DNA from: Candidatus Thiodiazotropha sp. (ex Myrtea sp. 'scaly one' KF741663)
Lineage (GTDB): Bacteria; Pseudomonadota; Gammaproteobacteria; Chromatiales; Chromatiaceae
NCBI GenBank assembly: GCA_025655555.1
Contig: JAHXIQ010000004.1
Location: 124,001-188,000 of the forward strand
Direction: 5' to 3'
Length of the DNA stretch: 64,000 nucleotides
This document shows, piece after piece, positions 17,324-26,506 of this stretch. The notes under the pieces are model-generated. The model was given only the letters and a program-made list of their open reading frames with translations, was not told the origin of the DNA and did not search any database. The translations under genes were made by a program, and so were the position numbers. Position 1 is the first letter of the stretch. Each line of letters begins with the position of its first letter.

Positions 17324-17950
17324 ATGTATCATGAGTTGGTTAAAAAATTAGAGCTTGCTATTTGTGATATGTTGATGTCACAGAAGGAAAGTATTTTAGA
17401 TAACCTAAGAAATGCAGACTTTGATTCTAAGTTCCAAGCCATCTCATTTGATGTTGTGTCTCACGATGAATTTACGCCGTTATCGATTACCTTTGGAACA
17501 AGGGCAGATAAGAATACATATATAAATACTGTTGCGGACTGGAAATATTATTATTTGTGTAGGTCTGATCAAATACAATCAGTTAATGTATCTAAAGCAA
17601 TAGAAGCGGTTCTTGAATTTTGCTTCATTGACAATGAGAGGGATGTAGAGAAAGAGAACGTTGTTTTTTTTGCTGCCTCCCAGGCTCTGTTATCGAAGAG
17701 TGTATGGGAACTATACAATAGTTGGCAGATATTGGTTTATGAGGAAAAGCGTTCATTGGCAGAACGTCAGGGAAAAAACCTAAATGCAATCAACTGGTAT
17801 ATAGAAGAAGCCTCAAGAAATATGCCATTACTACACTGTATTGTGACCGATGGTGATTTAACCGCCGAAGCCAACTATTGCGAAATGATTAGGGCTATTC
17901 GATTACTGAATGACCACACAGATGAAGTTATAGGTACAATAAAAACATAA
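17324..17950 (+). CDS. Hypothetical protein, accessory island
   Basis: I do not recognise this 208-residue soluble protein. It is mixed alpha/beta, without signal peptide or membrane helix, and has no obvious catalytic motif. It lies between palindrome copies 1 and 2 in an AT-rich island with other accessory genes, between attC-like sites 2 and 3. Its content of asparagine, isoleucine and lysine is high, matching its neighbours and unlike the core genes. Confidence 0.7.
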   Translation: MYHELVKKLELAICDMLMSQKESILDNLRNADFDSKFQAISFDVVSHDEFTPLSITFGTRADKNTYINTVADWKYYYLCRSDQIQSVNVSKAIEAVLEFCFIDNERDVEKENVVFFAASQALLSKSVWELYNSWQILVYEEKRSLAERQGKNLNAINWYIEEASRNMPLLHCIVTDGDLTAEANYCEMIRAIRLLNDHTDEVIGTIKT

Positions 17951-17953
17951 TAA

Positions 17954-18003
17954 ACGGGTGGTGACAAAAGAAAATAATTAACCCTTGTCATAAGCTCCTT
18001 TAA
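17954..18003. repeat. GTCGGTGACAAATG palindrome, copy 2 (degenerate)
   Basis: CGGGTGGTGACAAAAG...CCCTTGTCATAAGCTCCTTTAAA. The arms are recognisable but more diverged. It starts 4 bases after the stop of the preceding gene. Confidence 0.65.
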
Positions 18004-18069
18004 ATTACTAATTACATCGATATTTGCCACAAGTATAGGTTTGATTTAAGGGAATAAGTAACTGGAGAA

Positions 18070-18777
18070 ATGGATATAATAATCAGTCTATTCCTTATAA
18101 TTATTGGGATTGCATTGTTTTTGCTATCATTGGCAAAGCTTAAGGTAGTCAGGGCAATCGAGGATATCCCGACATCCAAGATAAGATCAGCTCATCAAGG
18201 ATATGTTGAGATAAAGGGTAAAACCACACTTAATGGGCAAGGCCCTTTGTATGTGCCAAGACTCAAGGTTCCCTGTGTTTGGTATGATTACCAGATATTT
18301 CGCGAACATAATGAAGACTACGATAGCGAAGAAAAAGACAAAGAAAGCATTCGAGGTATATATTTGAAAGATGCTACAGGTATTTGTGTGTTACATGCGC
18401 ATCTTGCACAAATCCACCCTAAAAATGTTATACAACAAGTCGAGGCAGGCGCCACGCATAGGATGTCGTGGATAGGCGTTGGAGAGTATGTATATGTACT
18501 TGGGTGGTTGAATACATTACATCCTGCGCCTAGAGTCTTTGATGTAATCACAAAAGAAACTGCTGAAAGAGATAAATTACGATATGGCCAGCTTACTGAA
18601 CCACTTGCAACAATAACTAAACATCCTAATGGACAATACCCTTTTATTATAAGGGCAGATTACGAGCATAAAATACTAACTAAGCTTCGCAGGAACTCTA
18701 TCTATTGGTTATTTGCGTCATTTGTCACAGGGGTGCTTGTCCCGATAATTATCGTATTATCCAATTTAGATAAATAA
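18070..18777 (+). CDS. Membrane protein with BAM/GIDE-like domain
   Basis: The 235-residue protein has one membrane helix at each end (residues 2-24 and about 208-229). The middle resembles the GIDE/MUL1-type BAM domain: VEIKGKTTLNG, GPLYVPRLKVPCVWYDYQI, a WIGVGEYVYVLGW strand and a later GQYPFII. In eukaryotic MUL1 this domain sits between two helices beside a RING finger; here there is no RING. Bacterial versions are thought to sense or bind something at the membrane, but the function is unknown. The ATG has a GGAG ribosome site. Confidence 0.65.
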   Translation: MDIIISLFLIIIGIALFLLSLAKLKVVRAIEDIPTSKIRSAHQGYVEIKGKTTLNGQGPLYVPRLKVPCVWYDYQIFREHNEDYDSEEKDKESIRGIYLKDATGICVLHAHLAQIHPKNVIQQVEAGATHRMSWIGVGEYVYVLGWLNTLHPAPRVFDVITKETAERDKLRYGQLTEPLATITKHPNGQYPFIIRADYEHKILTKLRRNSIYWLFASFVTGVLVPIIIVLSNLDK

Positions 18778-18838
18778 AAATTGATCAACTTTTGAAAGAA
18801 AGTATTGATATGGAATTGTCTCTTGGGTTTACAAAGTA

Positions 18839-19222
18839 ATGAAAACAATACTTATAGTTATCGCAATTATTATCAGTTTATTGGTCCTTTCCCAGATGTT
18901 TTCAACTTCGCCTGTCAGTAGCGATGTAGTGCAGCTTGATGGGTCGGTGATTGATGATGACAGCGTGAAGTATCAAAGTTCTGAATCAGACAAGCCTTCA
19001 TTGCTTGTTCAGATAATTGTTTCGTGGTGGTTGTATATTCTTTACTACGCCGTCGGAGTCGTATTTGCGGTGTTCATCTATCGTGATGCGAAAAAAGTGA
19101 AGAAGTTGGTGCTTAATATTGGGCCTGTCTGGTGGGGTGTTCTTGCTGTATACGAACCGCCACTTGGTGTGCTTGTCTATTGGATCCTTCACTATTCAAA
19201 ACTGTCGGTAGAAAAGTCCTGA
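18839..19222 (+). CDS. Hypothetical membrane protein
   Basis: The 127-residue protein begins with a hydrophobic helix (residues 3-22), followed by a polar acidic loop. Two further helices span about residues 60-83 and 94-117. There is no known domain. It sits 61 bases after the BAM/GIDE-like gene on the same strand, and the two could form one membrane unit. Palindrome copy 3 follows its stop. Confidence 0.65.
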   Translation: MKTILIVIAIIISLLVLSQMFSTSPVSSDVVQLDGSVIDDDSVKYQSSESDKPSLLVQIIVSWWLYILYYAVGVVFAVFIYRDAKKVKKLVLNIGPVWWGVLAVYEPPLGVLVYWILHYSKLSVEKS

Positions 19223-19231
19223 TCCCTGGAT

Positions 19232-19291
19232 AAAAGGAGTCGGTGATAAATGAAAATAAAAATGATTAATACTTGTCACCGACCCCTTTAA
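19232..19291. repeat. GTCGGTGACAAATG palindrome, copy 3
   Basis: AAAAGGAGTCGGTGATAAATG ... ACTTGTCACCGACCCCTTTA. The arms are well preserved. It lies between two small membrane-protein genes. Confidence 0.8.
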
Positions 19292-19309
19292 TTCTTATGC
19301 ATATACACC

Positions 19310-19648
19310 ATGAGCCTTACTAAAGCAGAAACGAAGATAGGCAAAACAATCTATGCAGTAATCGTTATATTGTTTGCTGTTGGATTTCCCTTGTTTTTAC
19401 TTAGAAGTTCAAATATTCGCGAGATCGAGATAAATGTTATTACTGTTTTTGTCTCGCTATTATATTTAGTGGCTGTAATTGGATTCGTCACATTAATATT
19501 TAATATTAATAGAGTTAGAATAAATGTTATGGAGCTAGACAATAAAACACAAGTTAAATTAAAGAAGTTATATTTGTTTATCATCATGTTAGTAGTAATA
19601 AATATAGTCTACATATCTTCTAAGCTGTTATTTGAATTGTGGAAGTAA
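19310..19648 (+). CDS. Hypothetical small membrane protein
   Basis: The 112-residue protein has three predicted membrane helices (about residues 11-29, 38-63 and 87-108) and no recognisable domain. It ends 7 bases before the R'' box of attC-like site 3, the position expected for the last gene of a cassette. Confidence 0.6.
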   Translation: MSLTKAETKIGKTIYAVIVILFAVGFPLFLLRSSNIREIEINVITVFVSLLYLVAVIGFVTLIFNINRVRINVMELDNKTQVKLKKLYLFIIMLVVINIVYISSKLLFELWK

Positions 19649-19655
19649 TTAATAT

Positions 19656-19718
19656 GCTTAACCATGCGCTACAGTGGATGCTCGCATTTGCTCGCCCCAC
19701 TGAGCCAGGCCGTTATGC
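19656..19718 (+). other. attC-like integron recombination site 3
   Basis: R'' GCTTAAC (19656-19662) is a perfect match to RYYYAAC. R' GTTATGC (19712-19718) is the form common in VCR-like sites. The inner stem CAGTGG (19672-19677) pairs with CCACTG (19697-19702). The ATG of the next gene is formed by the R' box itself, a frequent arrangement in integron cassettes. Confidence 0.75.
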
Positions 19719-20158
19719 GTAAAAAGCTATTCACAACGCTACTTGTGTTTTCAGCATTCTTTGCGTCTCTGTCAGTGGCAGAGGTAAAACAAATCGCTTC
19801 GTCAGATGGTGTGCTACTGGCAGATCAAAATCGTCCAGGCTTTGCTTTTTTAACGCCCAATGGTCGAACAAAAATTGAGGTCATCGATACGAACCAGGAT
19901 CAAGTAGTGGATCTATTGCGTTACAGCATTTTTGATAGCACAGGTGCTGATTTACTTGAAGTTGAAGATCATGGTATTGATGGTATTCTGAACCAACGTT
20001 GGCACAAATCTCCGGTCAATCGGTTCGAGGTTTGGTATGAATCAAGTTGGTACTGGGTTCAAGGAAAAGGAGAAAAAATACATATCAAAACTCCAGGAGG
20101 GGAGGTACCTATACGCATCGAGCAAGGTCGTCTTGTACCAGCAGCGCACAATAAGTAG
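19715..20158 (+). CDS. Small secreted protein, cassette-borne
   Basis: I take the start as ATG 19715, inside the R' box of attC-like site 3. This gives a 147-residue protein with a clean signal peptide (MRKKLFTTLLVFSAFF, cleavage after SVA near residue 21). The open frame extends upstream to 19664, but that part is attC sequence. The mature part is beta-rich (SSDGVLLADQ, DQVVDLLRY, GVPIRIEQG-like strands), has no cysteine, and has no recognised domain. No attC follows it, so the array seems to end or decay here. Confidence 0.7.
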   Translation: MRKKLFTTLLVFSAFFASLSVAEVKQIASSDGVLLADQNRPGFAFLTPNGRTKIEVIDTNQDQVVDLLRYSIFDSTGADLLEVEDHGIDGILNQRWHKSPVNRFEVWYESSWYWVQGKGEKIHIKTPGGEVPIRIEQGRLVPAAHNK

Positions 20159-20169
20159 TTCCAGAAAGT

Positions 20170-20218
20170 AATAGGGGATAGACTACAAATAATACTCAGC
20201 AGCTGTAATCTCTAATAA
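20170..20218. repeat. AGGGGATAGACTACAAATAAT direct repeat, copy A
   Basis: AGGGGATAGACTACAAATAATACTCAGCAGCTGTAATC recurs at 21829-21870 with few changes. The 286-base gap from 20159 to 20444 holds nothing else that I recognise. Confidence 0.65.
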
Positions 20219-20444
20219 ATTATCTAAGTGTGCCTCACCCACGTCAGACTGGTTTGTATAGCATCTGGTTTACATCTCTCTTCACGACACAGCGACAGAA
20301 GGTAGGTTGCCTGGTGGCTTGTTGCCTGATGGAAGTCAGAGGGTCTCAAGCACTGTCTGAATAGGGTATGGGGAGAAATCTGGCGCTGACTGACGGCGCC
20401 TGCCCGAAATCTTCCAGGACCGACGCCGCCGTATCTATAGCGGT

Positions 20445-20909
20445 TTAACTGGCCGGTTTGTCATGTTTCCTCAGGTCTTCAGCCTTCTGGCCAGGCCAGG
20501 CAGCACCGTCTCTATAGAGGGCATCGTACTCGAAGTCAGCCTGCTTTTGAGTCCATACGGTAACGAATTTGTCACCCTGCTTGACGCGAAATATATCCAC
20601 CTTGATGGAATTGAATCTGGGGTGCTTGGTTCCCTCCACCTGCACCGTATCCAGCACATAGCGGACCTTCACGTCCCGGCTCAGATTAGGCATGAAGAAA
20701 TAATCCTTATCACCCGCCATGAGCACAAAATCCGTTTCCAGCGCCACATGGGGGTCAAGTTTGCCCACCGGACAAGTATGTCCTTGATGCGCGCACTCAT
20801 GGCCATTGATCATGCCGGTGAAAGTCTCGGCACTGACAGAGAGTGGCAGGGCAAACAGAACCGCCATCGAGAGGGCGAGTTGTAACTGCTTGGGATATTT
20901 GATTTTCAT
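20445..20909 (-). CDS. Conserved secreted protein, function unknown
   Basis: The 154-residue protein has a signal peptide (residues 1-27, ending VSA). The mature part starts with a short cysteine-histidine segment (GHECAHQGHTCPVGKLD), which could bind a metal or form a disulfide. No family name comes to mind. The ATG at 20909 has a GGAGAA ribosome site. It stands alone between the accessory island and another secreted protein. Confidence 0.75.
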   Translation of the reverse strand: MKIKYPKQLQLALSMAVLFALPLSVSAETFTGMINGHECAHQGHTCPVGKLDPHVALETDFVLMAGDKDYFFMPNLSRDVKVRYVLDTVQVEGTKHPRFNSIKVDIFRVKQGDKFVTVWTQKQADFEYDALYRDGAAWPGQKAEDLRKHDKPAS

Positions 20910-21105
20910 AGTGTGTTCTCCTATTAGAGTATTGATTAGAATCCCCAGCCGGTCAGTTCAAGTAACCGGTTGCGTCTTAAATTAAACAGGAGAGAAATCA
21001 ACAGCCGCTCACGATGGAAACACTAGAATAAAACGGATTCGTCACATAGCTGTCACGCACAGGGCAGGCGAAGCAGAAAACTGGAGGCGGGATACACCAT
21101 GGAAT

Positions 21106-21160
21106 AAAGGGGTCGGTGACAAATGATAATAATAAACTTTTGTCTTCGAGCCCCTTAAAT
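21106..21160. repeat. GTCGGTGACAAATG palindrome, copy 4
   Basis: AAAGGGGTCGGTGACAAATG ... CTTTTGTCTTCGAGCCCCTTAAA. The left arm is intact and the right arm has changed. It occupies the middle of the 20910-21217 gap, which otherwise looks empty. Confidence 0.8.
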
Positions 21161-21217
21161 TACAATACATTATCCAATGCATTTGGAAGATAAAAAATCA
21201 AGCGCAGAGACTTTTTA

Positions 21218-21793
21218 CTACCTTGAATATATCGTTATCTGGGCAGATTTCGTGGTTCGCTTGACCTGCATGCCAAAAACCAAACCCCCATTTTCTGAAT
21301 CGATGACGCTGCATGCGCCTCCGTGTTCTGAGTATTTGCAGTTGGGTTCATCCTCAGAGATGCTGAAGTAGCTGCGAAGCTGATCAATCTCTGCTCCGAT
21401 ATTGTAGTTTGTGCGGTCTAGCTTTTGACTGTATTCGGTAATACTGGTTAATCGTCCTTCTGTCCGGCCGAGGTTTATCTCAATAAACCACTTGGGATAG
21501 CCACTCGGTTTCAATGCACCTTCTTTTCTAAAAACAATTCCCGGTGTGGTCCAGTCGTCAAACCGGACAATGTTGCCGGCTTTGAAGCCATTTGAAGCGA
21601 GGTGGTCGAATGCCTGTTTTGGCGTCATGTTCAACGACACACCTTCAACAGATGCGGCCATGATCAGCCCGCGGTCACGAATGATCTCTGCGGCGGGCAA
21701 AGGCATCGCCATACACAGGAAAAAAAGCATCGTAAACAATATGCGGGAAGACAATGGTTTTACACGGTTTATCCAATTACCAAGTCTGTTCAT
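21218..21793 (-). CDS. Hypothetical secreted protein
   Basis: The start is placed at ATG 21793, after a GAGGT ribosome site; the frame runs open to 21844. The resulting 191-residue protein has a long signal peptide (hydrophobic LFTMLFFLCMAMPL, cleavage after PAA). The mature part includes two cysteines near the C-terminus (NCKYSEHGGACSV) that may pair. I do not recognise the family. Confidence 0.7.
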   Translation of the reverse strand: MNRLGNWINRVKPLSSRILFTMLFFLCMAMPLPAAEIIRDRGLIMAASVEGVSLNMTPKQAFDHLASNGFKAGNIVRFDDWTTPGIVFRKEGALKPSGYPKWFIEINLGRTEGRLTSITEYSQKLDRTNYNIGAEIDQLRSYFSISEDEPNCKYSEHGGACSVIDSENGGLVFGMQVKRTTKSAQITIYSR

Positions 21794-21828
21794 AGCATTA
21801 ACCTCAGACTGTTTATACTTTCTGAATA

Positions 21829-21903
21829 ACAGGGGAGAGACCACAAATAATCCTCAGCAACTGCAATCATTATAGTAATAAACGGAGGTCTGTCCCCTGT
21901 TGC
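21829..21903. repeat. AGGGGAGAGACCACAAATAAT repeat, copy B, with inverted end
   Basis: The left part matches the repeat at 20170-20218. The right end (GGAGGTCTGTCCCCTGTT) is the inverse of the left end (AACAGGGGAGAGACC), so this copy is a complete palindromic element of about 75 bp. Confidence 0.7.
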
Positions 21904-21955
21904 TATTGCACCAAGCTACCGTTCCTTGCCCGGGCCAATAGATAGGGAAGCTATA

Positions 21956-23362
<1,407 letters not shown>

Positions 23363-23504
23363 GGCGCGTTCTTCAAACTAGTGGGAGTGGCCGAGCTGTA
23401 TCGGCGGTGGACGCTATGATACCAGCTTGAGTCACGCTTTCCCGCAAGCATTATTCAGCTCTGGAATTAAACGCTTGTGAGTGAATAATCGATAGAATAC
23501 GTGT

Positions 23505-23939
23505 ATGTCCACCATTCCAACGGGTTGCCCAATGAAAAACAGTATCGACATATCCACGGCTTTCAGCTTCAAGGGGGAGGTGCACACCCCTTCGGCCACC
23601 CTGGATCTCGACAGCCATATGGAGAGCAGCGGGTCACTGCCTCCTTTTCATGCTTTGCTTGCCAGCACCAACGATATAGACACCTACTCCTACCTTTATG
23701 AGGTAATGGAGATGGCGGCTGTCCAGTACAGCAATGCCAAAGGTATGGCCGCAGAGTTCCTTAAAGACGGCGCTTTCGACCAGGCTGGATTCGAGACGGC
23801 ATGGAGAGAGAATAAGATCACTCAATTACTCCAGCCCATTGCACGAGACTATCTGGGGATCGATGATATCGATAACCATACCGACTTGAGAGCAGCTTTG
23901 TTGCAAGCCTACAAACTGGGTAGAGAAGCACAGTCCTGA
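23505..23939 (+). CDS. Hypothetical protein
   Basis: This 144-residue soluble acidic protein has no recognised domain. An alternative start is the ATG ten codons on, at 23532 (MKNSIDIS). The text looks like a real protein with helices and no low complexity, and it is flanked by unrelated genes on the opposite strand. Confidence 0.65.
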   Translation: MSTIPTGCPMKNSIDISTAFSFKGEVHTPSATLDLDSHMESSGSLPPFHALLASTNDIDTYSYLYEVMEMAAVQYSNAKGMAAEFLKDGAFDQAGFETAWRENKITQLLQPIARDYLGIDDIDNHTDLRAALLQAYKLGREAQS

Positions 23940-23984
23940 TGGCTTGCCGTAGACAGGCAGATATCGGGTTAATAAGCTGCCGGG

Positions 23985-24929
23985 TTAATCATCGTGCCGT
24001 TTGTATTGCGGGCTTACAGGAAGCCGGATGAGTTGCTGGCAGATCTTTGAGAGGTTTAGCCCTGTGGACTGAGACAGGCTCTCCATGCGGGATGTCAGAT
24101 CCGAACCCGAAATAAACGCTCTCTTTGTGCATATCACGACAATATTTTTCTGTGCCTTCACATCGAGCAGCATGACCCATGGGAAGCATGTGCGTATCGA
24201 TACCAATATATCGACCATCTCCGCTTCCGTCGTTGGCAGGCAGTTTAGTGCCAATACGCCTTTGCTATTGAGCGACCGGGCAACATCCTCAATAAAACCT
24301 TGATTGAGGATTGGATTGTCCGAAACCGTTTTTGAGTAGATGTCACAAACAATGATGTCGAATTTCTGGTTGTTCTCTGCGAGATATTTTTCCGCTGATG
24401 CCTGTATTACCGGATGGGTTGCGGGAAGGTGGAAGTGCTCCCTGGCAAGCTCAATGATATTGGAATCAATTTCGACTGAACACAATTTCATCTCTGGAAG
24501 TTGTGACAATATGAAACGCTCAATCGATCCCGAACCTAAACCAAGGTTGAGCAGACTGCCAGGATTGTCTATCAGTATCAGCGAGGAGAGCAGTGCCTGA
24601 GTATAATCAAGCACAGGATAGGCGGGCTCCTGCAGCAGCATGACAGACTGAATCGATCCGTCCTGAAATCGCATCCAGCGTAAGTTGTCTTGCTCAATAA
24701 TAGAGATTGTCTGCAACTCGCTGGAAAGAGAGGCGAGCGTTTCTCCTTGGGTTTGCTGCAGCAGATCTATATCGATTTGTGGTGGCGCTATATCGAGCAT
24801 GTGTGTCAAGGCGGCTTGGTAATGGTTAAGGCATCTCTGATTACTCTGCCACTGGTGAAAGCCTAAACTTCCCAGGGGCTGTCTTTGGTCAATGTAATGC
24901 CTCACCCAGCCGGTTTCGGTCCTGATCAT
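23985..24929 (-). CDS. Spermidine synthase-like methyltransferase-fold protein
   Basis: The protein resembles polyamine aminopropyltransferases of the SpeE fold. The nucleotide-binding loop is LLNLGLGSGSIERF, followed by an acidic strand end (CSVEIDSNI) and VCDIYSK at the catalytic aspartate position. The frame runs open to 25031, overlapping the upstream gene by 143 bases; ATG 24929 limits the overlap to 41 bases and gives about 314 residues. Whether it makes polyamine or methylates is not decidable from sequence. Confidence 0.75.
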   Translation of the reverse strand: MIRTETGWVRHYIDQRQPLGSLGFHQWQSNQRCLNHYQAALTHMLDIAPPQIDIDLLQQTQGETLASLSSELQTISIIEQDNLRWMRFQDGSIQSVMLLQEPAYPVLDYTQALLSSLILIDNPGSLLNLGLGSGSIERFILSQLPEMKLCSVEIDSNIIELAREHFHLPATHPVIQASAEKYLAENNQKFDIIVCDIYSKTVSDNPILNQGFIEDVARSLNSKGVLALNCLPTTEAEMVDILVSIRTCFPWVMLLDVKAQKNIVVICTKRAFISGSDLTSRMESLSQSTGLNLSKICQQLIRLPVSPQYKRHDD

Positions 24930-25416
24930 ATAATCCCGTGAGGACCGCATCACCCTCATCGCTGACGCGCAGTTCTCCAAAGCGTGCGTTGGCATAGGTC
25001 TCCCACTGGCCTTCCTGAAAAAAGTAGGCATCGCTGGCCAGTCGTACCGAATCGCCGCGCTTTCGAAAGCGGAGCAGGTGCTGGGTCTCTGTGAGTTGCT
25101 GTCCCTCGTAGAGGCTGACGAAACTGGCTTCTCCTGTCGGATCGCGATTCACAATGATATTTCCGTCATCAATCTGGGCGGATTTTGCAGCCTGTGCAAC
25201 CTCCCTGGTCATGGCATATCGCAGCGCCATGTAGTCACCCTGCAAAAGTGAGCGTGGGTCACGCGGCGCGAGTCTTAGCAGCAGGGTGTCACCATTCTGG
25301 ATGATGTCCTCTTTGATTATGATCTGGCTGTTGATGGTGAGGAGTAGTATTAGCGTCATAACAGCCATGATGACCAGACGGGTCTTGCCGGATAAGTCGA
25401 CGATTGATTTAAGCAT
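24889..25416 (-). CDS. GDYXXLXY domain protein
   Basis: The defining motif GDYMALRY is present in this protein, which has one N-terminal membrane helix (about residues 9-29) and an extracytoplasmic beta domain. ATG 25416 has AGGGAG at good spacing, 7 bases past the upstream stop. It is the third member of a DUF2157-DUF4401-GDYXXLXY operon found in many Proteobacteria. Function unknown. Confidence 0.85.
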   Translation of the reverse strand: MLKSIVDLSGKTRLVIMAVMTLILLLTINSQIIIKEDIIQNGDTLLLRLAPRDPRSLLQGDYMALRYAMTREVAQAAKSAQIDDGNIIVNRDPTGEASFVSLYEGQQLTETQHLLRFRKRGDSVRLASDAYFFQEGQWETYANARFGELRVSDEGDAVLTGLYDQDRNRLGEALH

Positions 25417-26506
25417 GATCAGCTCCCTGCGTCTCATGTGTCGGGATGATCTTGAGGATGATCCAGCGAGAGACCAATATGGCGATGCCGGTGGCGACCA
25501 GGGTGATCGATTTCGTCAATAGACTGACCTCAATGCCGTAGAAGAAGGCCGTCAGAAAAAGAACAAAAAAACCGATACCAGCGCCGGTGAATGTCGCTCT
25601 GCCGGCATGGGCGCCAAGTAGCGTAACGATAAGCCCAAGCAACAGTCCCGGTGCATACCAGGCGCAGGCGATAATGACGATCATCATGCCATACAGTAAC
25701 GGTAGCGACTTTTTGTTTTCAGTGCCCGCAATAACTGGCCAGATCAATCTGCCGAGATAAATAAAAAGCAGACCCAATAGGATCGTTGAGATCCAGGGTC
25801 GGGGATAGAATAAAAAGTCAGCTTCCAGCTCCGGTAGTAAATACACGGTAGAGAGCAACAGAGTGCCAAAGGCACTCAGCATTAATCCGTTCATCAGAGG
25901 TTGCAGTAACTCGCCGTGCTTGCCTGTGATCAGTCTCGGCATTTGGATGTGCAACAGGATCAGGTTACCGGTGAGTGCGGGGCCGAGGAGAGGCACCAGT
26001 GCATTCATTTCCCAGACGTAGAACAGTGTGGTTAATGAGCCCGTAGCGAGAAGCACCATAATGACGCGATGGATGCGATCAGGAAAAAGAAAAAACAGGA
26101 TTGTGCTCATCACCAGGGCGAAGCTGAGGAAGATCTCGAACTCTTCATATCCTGCGATATCTGCGAAGCCGTAGGCAACCAATGCCTGACCGGCCAGGCT
26201 GGATGCCAGTGCGCACTGAACCAGAAAGTCGCTGTCGGATCGTTGACGGACGAGGATTGCACAGACGATCAATGCCGTGCCGATGAAGATATAACCGCCA
26301 TCAAACATCAGGGTAAAACTGGTAACGAACCCGATCAAGAGAAGGCTGGCGAGCCAGGCCCCGAAGCCCACCATCGTACGGATATACCAGGGTTGTGGTG
26401 TGGGCCTGTTTTCCAGGTATGCGACCGTGTCATCCTCAGCGCTCAGTAGATTCTCCGCCCGCAAGGTGTTCACGAGTTGGTTAAGGGTAACGTTTGACCC
26501 GCTCAT
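25409..26506 (-). CDS. DUF4401 membrane protein
   Basis: A polytopic membrane protein of about 365 residues with about ten helices, matching the DUF4401 family by content and operon position. The start ATG 26506 overlaps the DUF2157 stop as ATGA, with GGGAG upstream, so translation is coupled. It probably forms a complex with its neighbours. Confidence 0.85.
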   Translation of the reverse strand: MSGSNVTLNQLVNTLRAENLLSAEDDTVAYLENRPTPQPWYIRTMVGFGAWLASLLLIGFVTSFTLMFDGGYIFIGTALIVCAILVRQRSDSDFLVQCALASSLAGQALVAYGFADIAGYEEFEIFLSFALVMSTILFFLFPDRIHRVIMVLLATGSLTTLFYVWEMNALVPLLGPALTGNLILLHIQMPRLITGKHGELLQPLMNGLMLSAFGTLLLSTVYLLPELEADFLFYPRPWISTILLGLLFIYLGRLIWPVIAGTENKKSLPLLYGMMIVIIACAWYAPGLLLGLIVTLLGAHAGRATFTGAGIGFFVLFLTAFFYGIEVSLLTKSITLVATGIAILVSRWIILKIIPTHETQGADHA

